Shown: in pieces, positions 1-7,562 of the stretch
Layout of the letters: each line of letters opens with the position of its first letter
Numbering within the stretch: the stretch's first letter is position 1
Source of the DNA: Burkholderiales bacterium
Lineage (GTDB): Bacteria > Pseudomonadota > Gammaproteobacteria > Burkholderiales > Burkholderiaceae
NCBI GenBank assembly: GCA_903643055.1
Contig: CAHJWV010000077.1
Span: 1 to 7,562, forward strand
Length of the DNA stretch: 7,562 nucleotides
Direction of reading: 5' to 3'
Made by a program: the position numbers and the translations under genes
Notes under the pieces: model-generated
The model's input: only the letters and a program-made list of their open reading frames with translations
Databases searched by the model: none
What the model was told of the DNA's origin: nothing

Positions 1-1611
1 AACGGGGTGACTTACCAGCACGACCGTGTTAATCGCAAGATGACGATGACCACCGCCGAAGGCGTGGTCACGGTGACTGAATTCACCCGCTTCGGGCAGG
101 TCGTCAAGGTGACGGACGGCAGCACCGCGACCAGCACCACCCCCACCAGCACCACGTACACCTACGACCACGACGGCAACCTGCTGACGACCACCGATGC
201 GCTGGGCAACGTCAGCCGCAACAGCTATGACACAGTCAGCAACCTGGTGACCGAGACCGTGGGCCTGAAGGCGAACCCGCCTGGTGTGGCGGTCGATGAC
301 GGCAGCAGCTCGATCACCAAGTACACCTACGACGCGGCCAACCGCGTGTTGACGAAGACCGACGATGCGGTGGGCAGCGGGCAGAACCTGCAGACCCGTT
401 ATGAATACGACGGGCGCAGCCGCGCGGTCAAGGTCACCGACGCTGGCGGCACCGTGACCCGCTACCACTTCGATGCCACCGGCCAGCTCAAAGACACGGT
501 CGTCGACGACAGCCCGACCGGCCTCAAGCTCAAGACCTCCTTCACCTACGATGCCCAGGGGCACAACCTCACGGTGATCGAAGGTGACGGCACGCCCGAG
601 GCCAAGACCTCCGAATACCGTTATGACGTGCTGGGCCGCCGGACCCATGAAATCGTCGACCCGGCGGGGCTGAAGCTTGCGACCGAATACCAATACGACG
701 CCTCCGGCAACGTGGTTCTGAGGCTGGACGGTCTGAACCAGGCGACGCGCTACGTCTATGACGCTTCGGGCCGCCTGAAATACACGATCGACGCGACGAT
801 GGGCGTGGCCCGGCGCGCCTACGACGCCGAGGGTCGATTGACCAGCACGCGAGCCTATGCTAAGCCGCTGGCGGCCCCGGCCATCGCGCTGGCCCCTGCG
901 GCGCTCAGCGACGCGCAAATCGAAACCAGCGTTTCCGCGCTGGAAAGCGGCGCTGACGAGCTCACGCAATATGCCTACGACAAGGATGGCCGCCAGACCC
1001 ACGTGATCGACGCCGAAGGCGGCGTCACGCAGAGCCGGTACGACAAGTCTGGTCGCGTGGTCGAGACCCTTCGCTACGCGACGCCCAGCCGCGGCACCTG
1101 GACTGCCAGCTCGGTGCCCACCGTGGACAGCGCGCGCGACCAAAGCACGCGCTTCGTCTACGACGCGGCAGGCCGGGTGCGCTTCACGATCGACCCGTTG
1201 AACTTCGTGACCTCGCAGGCCTATGACCGGCAAGGGCGAGTGACCACCACACGGCGCTATGCCAACGCCATCGCGCGCCCCGCCACCGTCAGCGAAGCCA
1301 GCGTCACGGCGGCCATCCAGGCCGACGCCAACGCAGACCGCACCGAATACAACGTGTATGACAGTGCCGGCCGGCTGCGCCACCAGGTGGACGCCGCGGG
1401 CTACGTGACGACGCGCAACTACGACGCGCGGGGCCAGGTCAAGAGCACTTTGCGCTCGACCCAGCCGATCAGCGTGACCGGCCTGCCCACGCTCGCGCAA
1501 GCGTCGGCTTATGCGAGCTTGAAGAGCTTCGACGGCAGCGCGGCCGGGGTGTCGGGCAATGCGCATGTGTATGACAACAACCGCATCAAGCTGGTCAACA
1601 AGCCGGTCGAG
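1..1611 (+). repeat. YD-repeat array, first block (codons 1-537)
   Basis: About 17 clear YD units start near residues 53, 75, 108, 133, 155, 181, 206, 230, 251, 273, 324, 346, 385, 407, 450, 473 and 523. A degenerate unit (YQHDRVNR, 5-12) at the very start shows that the array continues upstream. Many units come in pairs about 22 residues apart, joined by a D-x-x-G-x-V-T turn (for example IDAEGGVTQSRYD near 336-348). This is the usual RHS spacing, where each unit adds one beta-hairpin to a spiral sheet. Boundaries are approximate, and the edge with the next module is set by loss of the motif after VYDNN (523-527). Confidence 0.92.
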
Positions 1612-4600
1612 GGCGGAGGCTGGGCCGGCACGCGCAGCACCACGACCTTGCCGCTCGGTGGTACCGTCAAATTCGATGTCACCCCCAATGCAATTCAACC
1701 GGGGTTGCATGCCGGCGTTGATAGCGTTGCGCCGTCGCCGTATGGCCGGGTCGTTGCGTTGTTCAAAAGTGACGGCAACGTTTGGGCGCAGGTCTATGAC
1801 GGCGACAAGGGCAGTGAATTCAAGCTCGGTGCCTACACGCCGGGCGTGACCTACCGCGTTGAAATCGGCACTGACGAGGCCGGCGGCGCGACCCTGTCGG
1901 TCTATGACCTGAGCAAGCCACGCGAAGCAGGTTACAGCTACAAGACCGAAGGCCCGCTGTCCTGGACCAGCTTCTCCACGGTGTTCTATACCGACCAGCA
2001 TGCCGGCTTGGCCGGCGAAACCACGGCCACCGTCGACAACCTGGCCGAGCAGAGCGCGATTCAGCTGAGTCAAAACAGCTACGACGCGGCCGGCCGCCTG
2101 ACGGCGTCGATCAACGCCGAAGGCACCGTCACGCGCTATGGCTATGACGGCGCCGGGCGCGTCACGAAGGTCACGCAGCAGCCGCCAGCTTCCAGTAGCG
2201 GCCAGCCCAACACCACCGAGCGTCGATACGACGCTGCCGGCCGCATGGTCCAGGAGACCCTCGCGGCCGGCACCGCCGAGGCGGCCACCACGCGCTACCA
2301 ATACGACGCCAATGGCCGGGTCAAAACACAGATCGACCCGCGCGGCGTGGCACTGGCCGAGAGCGACAGCGCGTGGGCCATCAGCGAGCGCCAGGCCCAG
2401 GGCTTGGCCACCTCGGCGGCCAGCCTCTCGGCCGCCGGCAAGCAGGCATTGCTTGACAAATACAGCACCCGCTTCGGCTACGACGCCGTGGGGCGGCGGC
2501 GTACCGTGACCGACGCGCTGGGCACCGTGACCACCACCACCTACGACGCGCTGGGACGCGCGGTGGCCGAGGCAGTGCAGTCCGGCAGCGGGGGCGACGC
2601 CTTCGTGAGCTACCGCTACCACGACAAGCTCGATCGGGTCGTGCAGCAGGTCGATGCCGAGCGCTACCTCAGCGGCAACACCTTCGATGCCTTCGGCAAC
2701 CTAACCGACACCGTACGCTACGACCAGCGTGTGGCAGGCACCCTGGCTGCGCAGTCAGCAGCGCTTTCGGCAATCACCGTGGCCGCGGTCGCGCCAGCGG
2801 GCTCGGCGCCGTATGTGCTGCTCGCCGCATCGTTCGACGCTGCGAACCACAGCGAATTCAACCGCCGCAACGAACTGCTGTGGCAGCAAGATGCCGAGGG
2901 CTACCAGGAAGGCACTCTCGACGAGGCCGGCAAGCCGGTGGCGCTGGATGCCTTCGGGCAGCGCAAGTCGGTGCGCAACAAGCTCGGCGGCGTGGCCAGC
3001 TTTACCTACGACCGCCTGGGTCGGGTGATCACGGAAACCTTGCCGGTGACCGCGCTCGACGCCACCGGCAAAGCCGTCAAGGTCGTTAACAAAAACGTCT
3101 ACGACAGCCGCGGCAACCGCACGCAGACGATCGAAGCGCTGGGCCTCAAAGAGCAGCGCACGACGCTGTATGCCTTCGATGCGATGAACCGCATCGTGCG
3201 CAAGACCGGCATGGCCTACACCACGGCCGACGGCAACACCGTGCAACCGGCCGATGCCTACCGCTACGACGCGTATGGCAACACCATCGAGCAGATCACT
3301 GGCGGCCAGCTCGTCCACAACATGTTGGTCGGCGGCAAACGCTCGGTGGCCTACTACGACGCCCGCCAGCAAAAGACCGTGGAAGTGTCGGCCGATGGCG
3401 TGCAGTCGCGCTACGCCTATGACGCGGCGGGCAACCTGGTCATCCAGCGCATCCTGGCCACGCCGCTGAGTGCCGCACCGTCGGTGCTGCAAGTGCCCAT
3501 CGACACCCGTAGCGCCGACGACCGGGCACTGAGCTACCGCTACGACGCGCTGGGGCGCAAGACCCAGACGCGCCTGGACGGCGTGATCAGCTGGAGCGCC
3601 GGCACCCAGGCACCGCTGACCGAGACCGCCAGCCGCCAGCTGCCCAGCCAAGCCTCCGGCCCCGAAACCATTGCGATTGAAACCCTGGTTTACGACGCCT
3701 GGGGCCGCCTCGTCCAAAGAAAGGACGCCAACGGCAACACCAGCGTCACCCGCTACGACGCGATCGGGCGCAAGCTGCTGACGGTCGATGCCGACAACGC
3801 GGTGGTGGCGTGGGATTACGGCCATGCGCAAAGCGTGGCGACCCGGGAGGTGCGCTATGCCGGGCGCCTGGCAACGGCGCCGAGTGCGCAGCAGACCACG
3901 GCGGCGCTGCGCGCGGCGGCGCAGGCCAGCAGTGCGGCGGTGTGGGCGCAGGTGGGTGGAGAAGCCAGCCGCGTGCTCGACTTCGGGCTGGACCGCCTGG
4001 GCCGCGTGGTGTCGCAAAGCGTGGCGAGCGTGCAGTCCGAATACATCGCAGCCGATGGCACGCGCACGAGCCGCAGCAGCACGGCCATCACCGGATATCA
4101 ATACGACGGCCTGGGCCACGTCACCCAGATCACGCAGCGCGCAGCCGAGCGGGCTGACGGCAGCAGCGTGCTGGAGCTCACCGACATCGCCTACGACAAG
4201 CTCGGCCGCGAGACCTCGCGCCAGGCACCGGGCTTCACCGACTTCGAAGGCGTGAATGTGCGCCCGCGCAACGACACCGACTACGACGCGGTGGGCAACG
4301 TCGCGCGGCGCATCCAACGCGGCAAGAACGACAGCACCGAAGCCGATGACCGCATCACGCGCTACAGCTACGACGGCAACGGGCAGCTGCTCAGCGAGAC
4401 CGATCCGGCGCTGGCCGTGACGCGGTATGCCTACGACGCCCGCGGCGACCTGGTGCGGCGCACGCTGGTGGACGTACACGACTCGCGCGGCAATGCCCGC
4501 TCGCTGGTGACACAGTACGAACGCGACGGCAGCGGGCGCATCACGCTCGAGCGCGACGTGGAAACCGGCAGCACGCAGATGACCAGCTACAACGCCTTCG

Positions 4601-7562
4601 GCGAAGTGGCGAAGAAAGGCCGCAATGGCGACTGGCAGGAGTACGCCTACTACACGACCCTGGGCAAGGTCTGGAAGACCAACAGCGGCGACGGGGCCTA
4701 CAAGATCTACCTGCAGGACAAGAACGGGAACAACACGCGCGAGATCCGTGCGGTGGGAGACCACAGCCTGGCTGCGCTCGACCTGATCAGCGCCAGCAAC
4801 ACCGCCACCACGCTGTCCACCGTCAGCATCTACGACAAGCGCAATCTGCTGGTCCAGACCTTCGAGCCCCAGATGGAGTTTCAGACCAGCGAAGAGAGCT
4901 TGAGCCAGTTGGTCACGGAGCAATGGGTGCCGCAATACGGACCCATCGGCATTGGAGACAGCGCGGGCGGCACCTATGAGCAGACCACCGTCTCGTCAGG
5001 CCCGCTGCTGACGGCGGTGCAGGCCGGCCAGGGCGACGTGGCCCGCATCGCCGAGGCGACGCCGCAAGTCTTGCAAAGCGGCGTGACGCTGGCGCCGCCC
5101 ATCAGCCTCGCGATCACGGGCAACGACAAAGAAGCGCTGTTCTGGCCCGGCGTGGGCAACCTGAACGTCAACGGAACGACCTATCACCATGCCACCCCGG
5201 AAGCCACGCGAACTTCCCTCACGATCCCGTCCACGTGGCCTGCAGGCACCTACCGTGTCACTCAGACGAGCAGCCTGGGGAGCCCTGCCCAAACAACCAA
5301 TCCGATCGTCACCATCGACGCTACCAAGGGAGCGACGGTCGAGATTGGCGCCGGGTTTGGCGGGGCGTATTCCTTCTCCATCGACATGCAGCATGCCGGC
5401 GACTGGATTCCGGTGGCCAAGGTCGAATACACCAAGACCACGCAGCGAGATTTTTCTGCAGGCTCATCCGGGTCGCAGGGTTGGACTCCCGGGTTCGGCA
5501 CGTATAGCAACTCCCACACCATTTATGACCTGAGCAAGAAGATTTATCTCGATGCGGGTGCCTGGAGTGCTGCCAGCTTCGTGGTGATCGCCGACCCGGG
5601 GCAGCCCTCGGCCCAACGCCTGAATGCAACCCATGTGGCGGCAGACAGCAGCGGCAAATTGACCGCCATCGCTCTGCCCGATGGCCTGCTGAGCGGCCAG
5701 CACGTGGTGCGCGTGCTGGGGCTCGATGCGAATGGGCATGTGGTGTCTGGTCGCGACATCAACCTGAACTATGGCCCAAGCGGCCTGAGCCGAAGCCAGG
5801 CGGCCATCGCGTCGAATGCGCGAGGCGACTTCGCCTGGATCGAGCCGGGTGCATCGGGCAGCCAGTTGCTGCGCTTTGACATCGGCGCCGGAGCGGGCAG
5901 TGCAGGCCAGATCCATTACCGCGCCAAAGGCAGCGAACAGGAGTGGAAGGTCAAGGACTTCTCCGGCTCGACCATCGACGCTGCGTCGCTGAATGCCTTC
6001 GGCGGCGTCGAAGTGGAGTTCGCCCTCTCCGGGCCGCCCGATCGCTATGGCGTGCTCGCGTTCAATGGCGCTGCGGCGAGCGTGGGCCTGCTGAGGGACC
6101 TCACGCTGACGAACGAGGAGATCCAGCTGCGCCTGCCTCTGGGTGCGGACACCTGGGAGCTGAAGCTCAATGGCGTGGCGATCGCCACCCGGCTGGTTCT
6201 CTTGCCTGCTGAACAGCAATGGGTGTTGAAGGTGTCTGGAGACGAGATCCGCCAGGCGGTGCAGGCCACCCGATGGAGCCAGGGCACAGCCAACTGGAGC
6301 TACGTCGTCAAGAACGCCGCCGGCATCGAGATGCAAATGAACCAGGGCACGCTGGCGTGGCATCTGCCGGCCGACCTGACGTCGGCGTTGGGGCGCAGCC
6401 TGGAGTTCCAGGCCGATGGCCAGCCGCACTACGTTCCCGAAGCCTTCCTGCGGATGGGAGGGCAGGAAGGCAACATCACGCTGGGCGGAACGGGCGTGGT
6501 GCTGGACACCACTCAACCCGACGCCAGACTGCGTAAAGGCAGCGATCAGACGGGCGCCTACGTGGCGGTCAACCTGAGAGATTTCCTACCGGCGTGGCCG
6601 AGCGGCGAGCGGGTGCAGGTGAACCTGCGCTTTGATGGATCGACGGAGAAAGGCCTGAGCGCGACGGTGCCGTATTGGGTGTACGCGAGCGGGAAGGTGG
6701 AATTTGCAAGCGATGCCAAAGTCACGCAGCCGGTGACCCACAGCCCGATCGTGAGCTGGCTGATCCCTGGGGCGACGAAGATCAGCGAATTCAAGGTCGA
6801 TGGCCACGTGATCGGCAGCCCGACAAAGCTGGACACGGGGGTGTTCAGCTGGGACACGAGCGGGTATGCGGTGGGCAAGTCGCTGACCTACGAATACACG
6901 GCGCAGGATGCGAGCGGGCGCACGGTCAGCAAAGGCCGAGGCACGATCACGCTGGCCGAAGACGGGACGGTCAAAGAGCACGTGTCGACGCCGGACTACC
7001 TGGACATGGCCTACAGCTTTGCGCCGCCAGCGGGCACCTCGCGCCTGACAGTGACGATGACGGGGCCAAAGGGCGTCTTTGCGCAAACGCTGACCAGCGA
7101 GACCGGCTTCAGCTTTAACCTCTCCCCGGAGATGCGCCCGGCCGCAGGCGAAGACGCCTATACGGTGCAACTGAGCGGCCTGAATGAAAGCACCGGCGAA
7201 CTGACGATCGAAGGCCACACGATGCTGAGGATCGATTCGAGCGGCCATACCCGCAGCGATGCGCCGACGATCACGAGAAGGCCGGTGCCGGTGCACTTCC
7301 AGATCAGCGGGCGCGAGATCGGGCGAGCCCAGCTCAAGCTGACCGACCTGACGAGCGGTGCGGTGGTGGCGATGGTAGACCTGCAGAACCTGCGCTGGGT
7401 GGTGCCGCCACTTGCGGCCGATGGCGCGCCAACGAGAAAGGGCTATACCGACCTGACCTGGGATGCATCGAGCATTGATTTGCCACCCGGCACCTACGCC
7501 TACCAGGTCAGCGCGCTGGACGCAGAAGGGCAAGTGCTGCGCGACGAACGCAACCAGCCGCT
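1..7562 (+). CDS. Giant RHS/YD-repeat protein with C-terminal Ig-like modules (partial at both ends)
   Basis: One frame is open from the first base to the last: 2520 full codons plus two bases, with no start or stop in view. The first ~1615 residues are dominated by YD repeats such as YVYDASGR (251-258), FVYDAAGR (385-392) and FTYDRLGR (1001-1008), which define the RHS/YD family. A non-YD beta-sandwich-like module interrupts them at ~538-684. From ~1616 the protein changes to beta-rich modules with Ig/FlgD-like signatures, for example W-D-A-S followed by PPGTYAYQV near 2487-2503. In characterised relatives the YD repeats build a hollow beta-strand shell that encloses a toxin, or serve as cell-surface adhesive modules; which applies here cannot be told. 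No signal peptide, RHS-core terminus, protease motif or toxin domain is visible. At over 2520 residues it is longer than ordinary Rhs proteins (about 1400-1600) and resembles the giant composite YD proteins of environmental proteobacteria. The family call is firm; the function is not. Confidence 0.94.
751..1563 (+). repeat. Higher-order repeat: YD pair, RYA motif, Ala-rich spacer
   Basis: Four successive blocks share one plan: a first YD unit, a D-x-x-G-type turn, a second YD unit 22 residues on, then a basic-Tyr motif and a variable Ala/Ser/Pro/Thr-rich spacer. The blocks begin at residues 251, 324, 385 and 450. The motif reads TRAYA (283-287), LRYA (357-360), RRYA (418-421), and a diverged LRST (484-487). 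The spacers run about 288-320, 361-384, 421-448 and 488-521. Spacer sequences are unlike one another while the YD pairs are conserved, so the spacers look like loops or short helices projecting from the YD shell. The block structure is read directly; the structural reading is inference. Confidence 0.7.
1612..2052 (+). other. Inserted beta-sandwich-like module (ConA/LamG-type candidate) inside the YD array
   Basis: Residues ~538-684 lack YD units. They show alternating hydrophobic strands and landmarks of laminin-G/concanavalin A-type jelly rolls: a GTVKFDV strand (553-559), YGRVVALF (581-588), WAQVYD (595-600), a YTPGVTYRVEI segment (608-618) where such domains have their 'W/Y-x-x-V-x-I' strand, GATLSVYD (629-636), and a closing ETTATVDNLAE (673-683) resembling the usual terminal 'DNV' strand. 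Such folds often bind sugars or proteins, but no binding residues can be assigned. YD units resume at 693. The DNA is softer here than in the flanks (33 of 60 G+C at 1741-1800). The fold call is from pattern only. Confidence 0.5.
2344..2460 (+). other. Ala-rich helical spacer between YD units (codons 782-820)
   Basis: This stretch of 39 residues between YQYDANGR (766) and FGYDAVGR (825) is rich in Ala, Ser, Gln and Leu and contains no Gly-Arg YD turn. Segments such as ISERQAQGLATSAASLSAAG (794-813) followed by KQALLDKY have helical character, in contrast to the beta-hairpin repeats on both sides. It probably forms a helical loop leaving the YD shell. It carries no recognisable catalytic motif. 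Confidence 0.55.
2731..2832 (+). other. Ala-rich hydrophobic spacer between YD units (codons 911-944)
   Basis: Following the VRYD motif (905-908), this segment of 34 residues is mostly Ala, Val, Leu and Ser, including LAAQSAALSAITVAAVAPAG (915-934). It is hydrophobic enough to resemble a membrane segment. However, it lies in the middle of a YD array and contains Gln, Ser and Pro-Gly breaks. An Ala-rich helical spacer like those at 288-320 and 1288-1321 is the simpler reading. A buried or membrane-interacting helix is possible but unsupported. Confidence 0.5.
3862..3963 (+). other. Ala/Gln-rich helical spacer after a VRYA motif (codons 1288-1321)
   Basis: VRYA (1284-1287) is followed by about 34 residues dominated by Ala, Gln, Thr and Ser, with TTAALRAAAQASSAAVWAQV (1299-1318) as a likely helix. 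YD-type sequence resumes with the degenerate FGLDRLGR (1328-1335). It matches the placement and composition of the spacers in the first YD block, although about 840 residues downstream of them. The DNA is the most GC-rich line I counted (49 of 60 at 3901-3960). Confidence 0.55.
4849..5097 (+). other. Linker between YD array and Ig-like region (codons 1617-1699)
   Basis: YD units stop after IYDKRNL (1609-1615). The following ~83 residues are polar and Gln/Glu/Ser-rich (QMEFQTSEESLSQLVTEQW, 1624-1642), then Gly-rich, then lead into the first Ig-like strand pattern at ~1700. The character is hydrophilic with no membrane segment or catalytic motif. I do not recognise a family here. It may be a hinge between the shell and the beta-domain stalk. 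Confidence 0.5.
5098..5325 (+). other. Ig/FlgD-like beta module 1 (codons ~1700-1775)
   Basis: Strand-like segments run from ISLAITG (1701-1707) through a loop with LFWPGVG and LNVNG, to LTIPSTWPAGTYRVTQTSS (1740-1758). The W-P-A-G-T-Y-x-V pattern is the hallmark last hairpin of FlgD-type Ig-like repeats, where a Pro/Gly turn precedes a T-Y/V-x-V strand. In such families the modules act as spacers or adhesive stalks. Boundaries are approximate. Confidence 0.5.
5518..5784 (+). other. Ig/FlgD-like beta module 2 (codons ~1840-1928)
   Basis: The segment contains IYLDAGAWSAASFVVIADPG (1848-1867), then KLTAIALPDGLLSGQHVVRV (1886-1905) and LGLDANGHVVSGRDI. The order 'L-P-x-G-L-x-x-G-x-H-x-V-R-V-x-G-x-D-A-x-G' matches the last hairpin of the other Ig-like modules here. 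The 5' half is locally AT-rich for this window (29 of 60 G+C at 5521-5580). The fold is inferred from strand pattern only. Confidence 0.45.
5785..6726 (+). other. Unassigned beta-rich region (codons ~1929-2242)
   Basis: About 314 residues show no YD units and no clear Ig hairpin. They hold short alternating strands such as GVEVEFALSG (2002-2011), YGVLAFNG (2017-2024), IQLRLPLG (2041-2048), TWELKLNGVAIATRLVLL (2051-2068) and VQVNLRFDG (2206-2214). The Trp-containing strands and Gly/Asp turns suggest one or more further beta-sandwiches. I cannot name a family. No cysteine and no evident catalytic motif was seen. It probably continues the stalk-like region. Confidence 0.45.
6727..6960 (+). other. 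Ig/FlgD-like beta module 3 (codons ~2243-2320)
   Basis: It opens with a PIVSWLIPG strand (2249-2257) and ISEFKVDG (2261-2268), then TGVFSWDTSGYAVGKSLTYE (2279-2298), then Y-T-A-Q-D-A-S-G-R (2299-2307). The S-W-D-T-S ... G-K-x-L-T-Y-x-Y-T-A-x-D-A-x-G order parallels FlgD-type Ig repeats (W-D ... G-x-Y-x-Y-x-V-x-A-x-D-x-x-G). It is a close counterpart to the module ending the window. Confidence 0.6.
6982..7245 (+). other. Beta-rich, Ig-like module 4 (codons ~2328-2415)
   Basis: LDMAYSFAPPAG (2335-2346), SRLTVTMTGPKG (2348-2359) and TGFSFNLSP (2368-2376) lead to AGEDAYTVQLSGLNESTGE (2382-2400). These are strands with Gly/Pro turns in the order seen in its neighbours, but without the W-D signature. 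It resembles a diverged Ig-like domain in tandem with modules 3 and 5. Confidence 0.4.
7261..7562 (+). other. Ig/FlgD-like beta module 5, truncated by the window edge (codons ~2421-2520)
   Basis: Strands PVHFQISG (2430-2437), AQLKLTDLTSGAVVAMVDL (2443-2461) and LRWVVPPL (2463-2470) lead to YTDLTWDASSIDLPPGTYAY (2482-2501) and QVSALDAEGQVL (2502-2513). This is the clearest FlgD-like Ig signature in the window: W-D followed by P-P-G-T-Y-x-Y-x-V-x-A-x-D-A-x-G. The frame is still open at the last base, so further modules or a terminal domain follow downstream. Confidence 0.6.

Larger units (their letters stand above)
2053..4848 (+). repeat. YD-repeat array, second block (codons 685-1616)
   Basis: About 27 YD or degenerate YD units lie here. 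Clear ones include SYDAAGR (693), YGYDGAGR (713), YQYDANGR (766), TYDALGR (847), YRYDAYGN (1087), YAYDAAGN (1138), VYDAWGR (1230), RYDAIGR (1251), YQYDGLGH (1366), YSYDGNGQ (1455) and YAYDARGD (1476). The last is IYDKRNL (1609-1615). The final stretch, with W-K-T-N-S-G-D-G (1558-1565) and D-K-N-G-N-N-T-R-E-I (1573-1582), no longer follows the canonical GR repeat and reads as a capping segment. I find no canonical RHS-core terminus (P-x(n)-D-P-x-G-L-type) after it. Confidence 0.92.

Noticed and set aside
1..1600. Repetitive DNA that might be a CRISPR array or tandem DNA repeat
   Set aside because: The periodicity is at protein level (YD motif); DNA copies diverge, with only about 15-bp identities such as 2541-2555 and 3540-3554, and there are no regular spacers.
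2138..2509. Short + strand open frames in the other two phases (also at 1559, 2729, 3254, 3788, 5189, 6675)
   Set aside because: Their products are rich in Arg, Ala, Pro and Ser, as expected for out-of-frame reading of a GC-rich gene, and all overlap the continuous frame.
2755..4935. A 726-codon open frame on the minus strand
   Set aside because: It is in exact antisense codon register with the YD-repeat gene, its product is a low-complexity Ala/Val/Arg/His/Gly-rich sequence without domains, and the sense strand shows unmistakable YD repeats throughout.
4930..4980. PIGIGDSAGG considered as an RHS-core-like or autocleavage motif
   Set aside because: It lacks the D-P-x-G-L/W-x-x-G-G context of the RHS core and no flanking catalytic Asp pair is visible.
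5464..6516. A 350-codon open frame on the minus strand
   Set aside because: It is in the same antisense register and starts and stops only because of rare sense codons; its product has no recognisable domain and the sense frame is continuous.
6586..7533. A 315-codon open frame on the minus strand
   Set aside because: It is again in exact antisense register, ending at a sense CTA codon, while the sense frame encodes Ig-like modules.

Overview
The window is a single, very large protein-coding region on the + strand. Reading in frame 1 from base 1, I found no stop codon in 2520 consecutive codons. Both ends are open, so the start codon, any signal sequence and the C-terminus lie outside the window. 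There is no intergenic DNA, and I see no promoter, RNA gene, mobile element or CRISPR array.

The protein belongs to the RHS/YD-repeat family. Codons 1 to about 1615 carry roughly 40-45 copies of the YD motif (aromatic-x-aromatic-D-x-x-G-R/N, usually followed by a D-x-x-G-x-V-T turn). In known YD proteins (Tc-toxin BC components, Rhs toxins, teneurins) such repeats form a spiral beta-strand shell. The array is broken once, at about codons 538-684, by a non-YD module that reads like a concanavalin A/LamG-type beta-sandwich. Several YD pairs are separated by Ala-rich spacers of 24-40 residues, often right after an (R/V)RYA-type motif. From about codon 1616 to the end, the YD pattern stops. About 900 residues follow of linker and beta-rich, Ig/FlgD-like modules, with some stretches I could not assign. 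The usual RHS-core ending and a C-terminal toxin are not visible here.

The base composition is GC-rich (hand-counted 60-base lines are mostly well above 60%, up to 82%). TTA, CTA and TCA codons are very rare. With the giant YD-plus-Ig architecture, this suggests a high-GC proteobacterium, perhaps in the Burkholderiales. That placement is inference and rests on no marker gene.

Layout: 1-1611 YD array, first block; 1612-2052 inserted beta-sandwich-like module; 2053-4848 YD array, second block; 4849-5097 linker; 5098-7562 Ig-like and unassigned beta-rich region, still open at the window edge. Since everything is one polypeptide, there is no operon logic to read. The likely role is a surface or secreted giant protein (adhesin, or a delivery/encapsulation scaffold), but neither the export signal nor an effector domain is in view.
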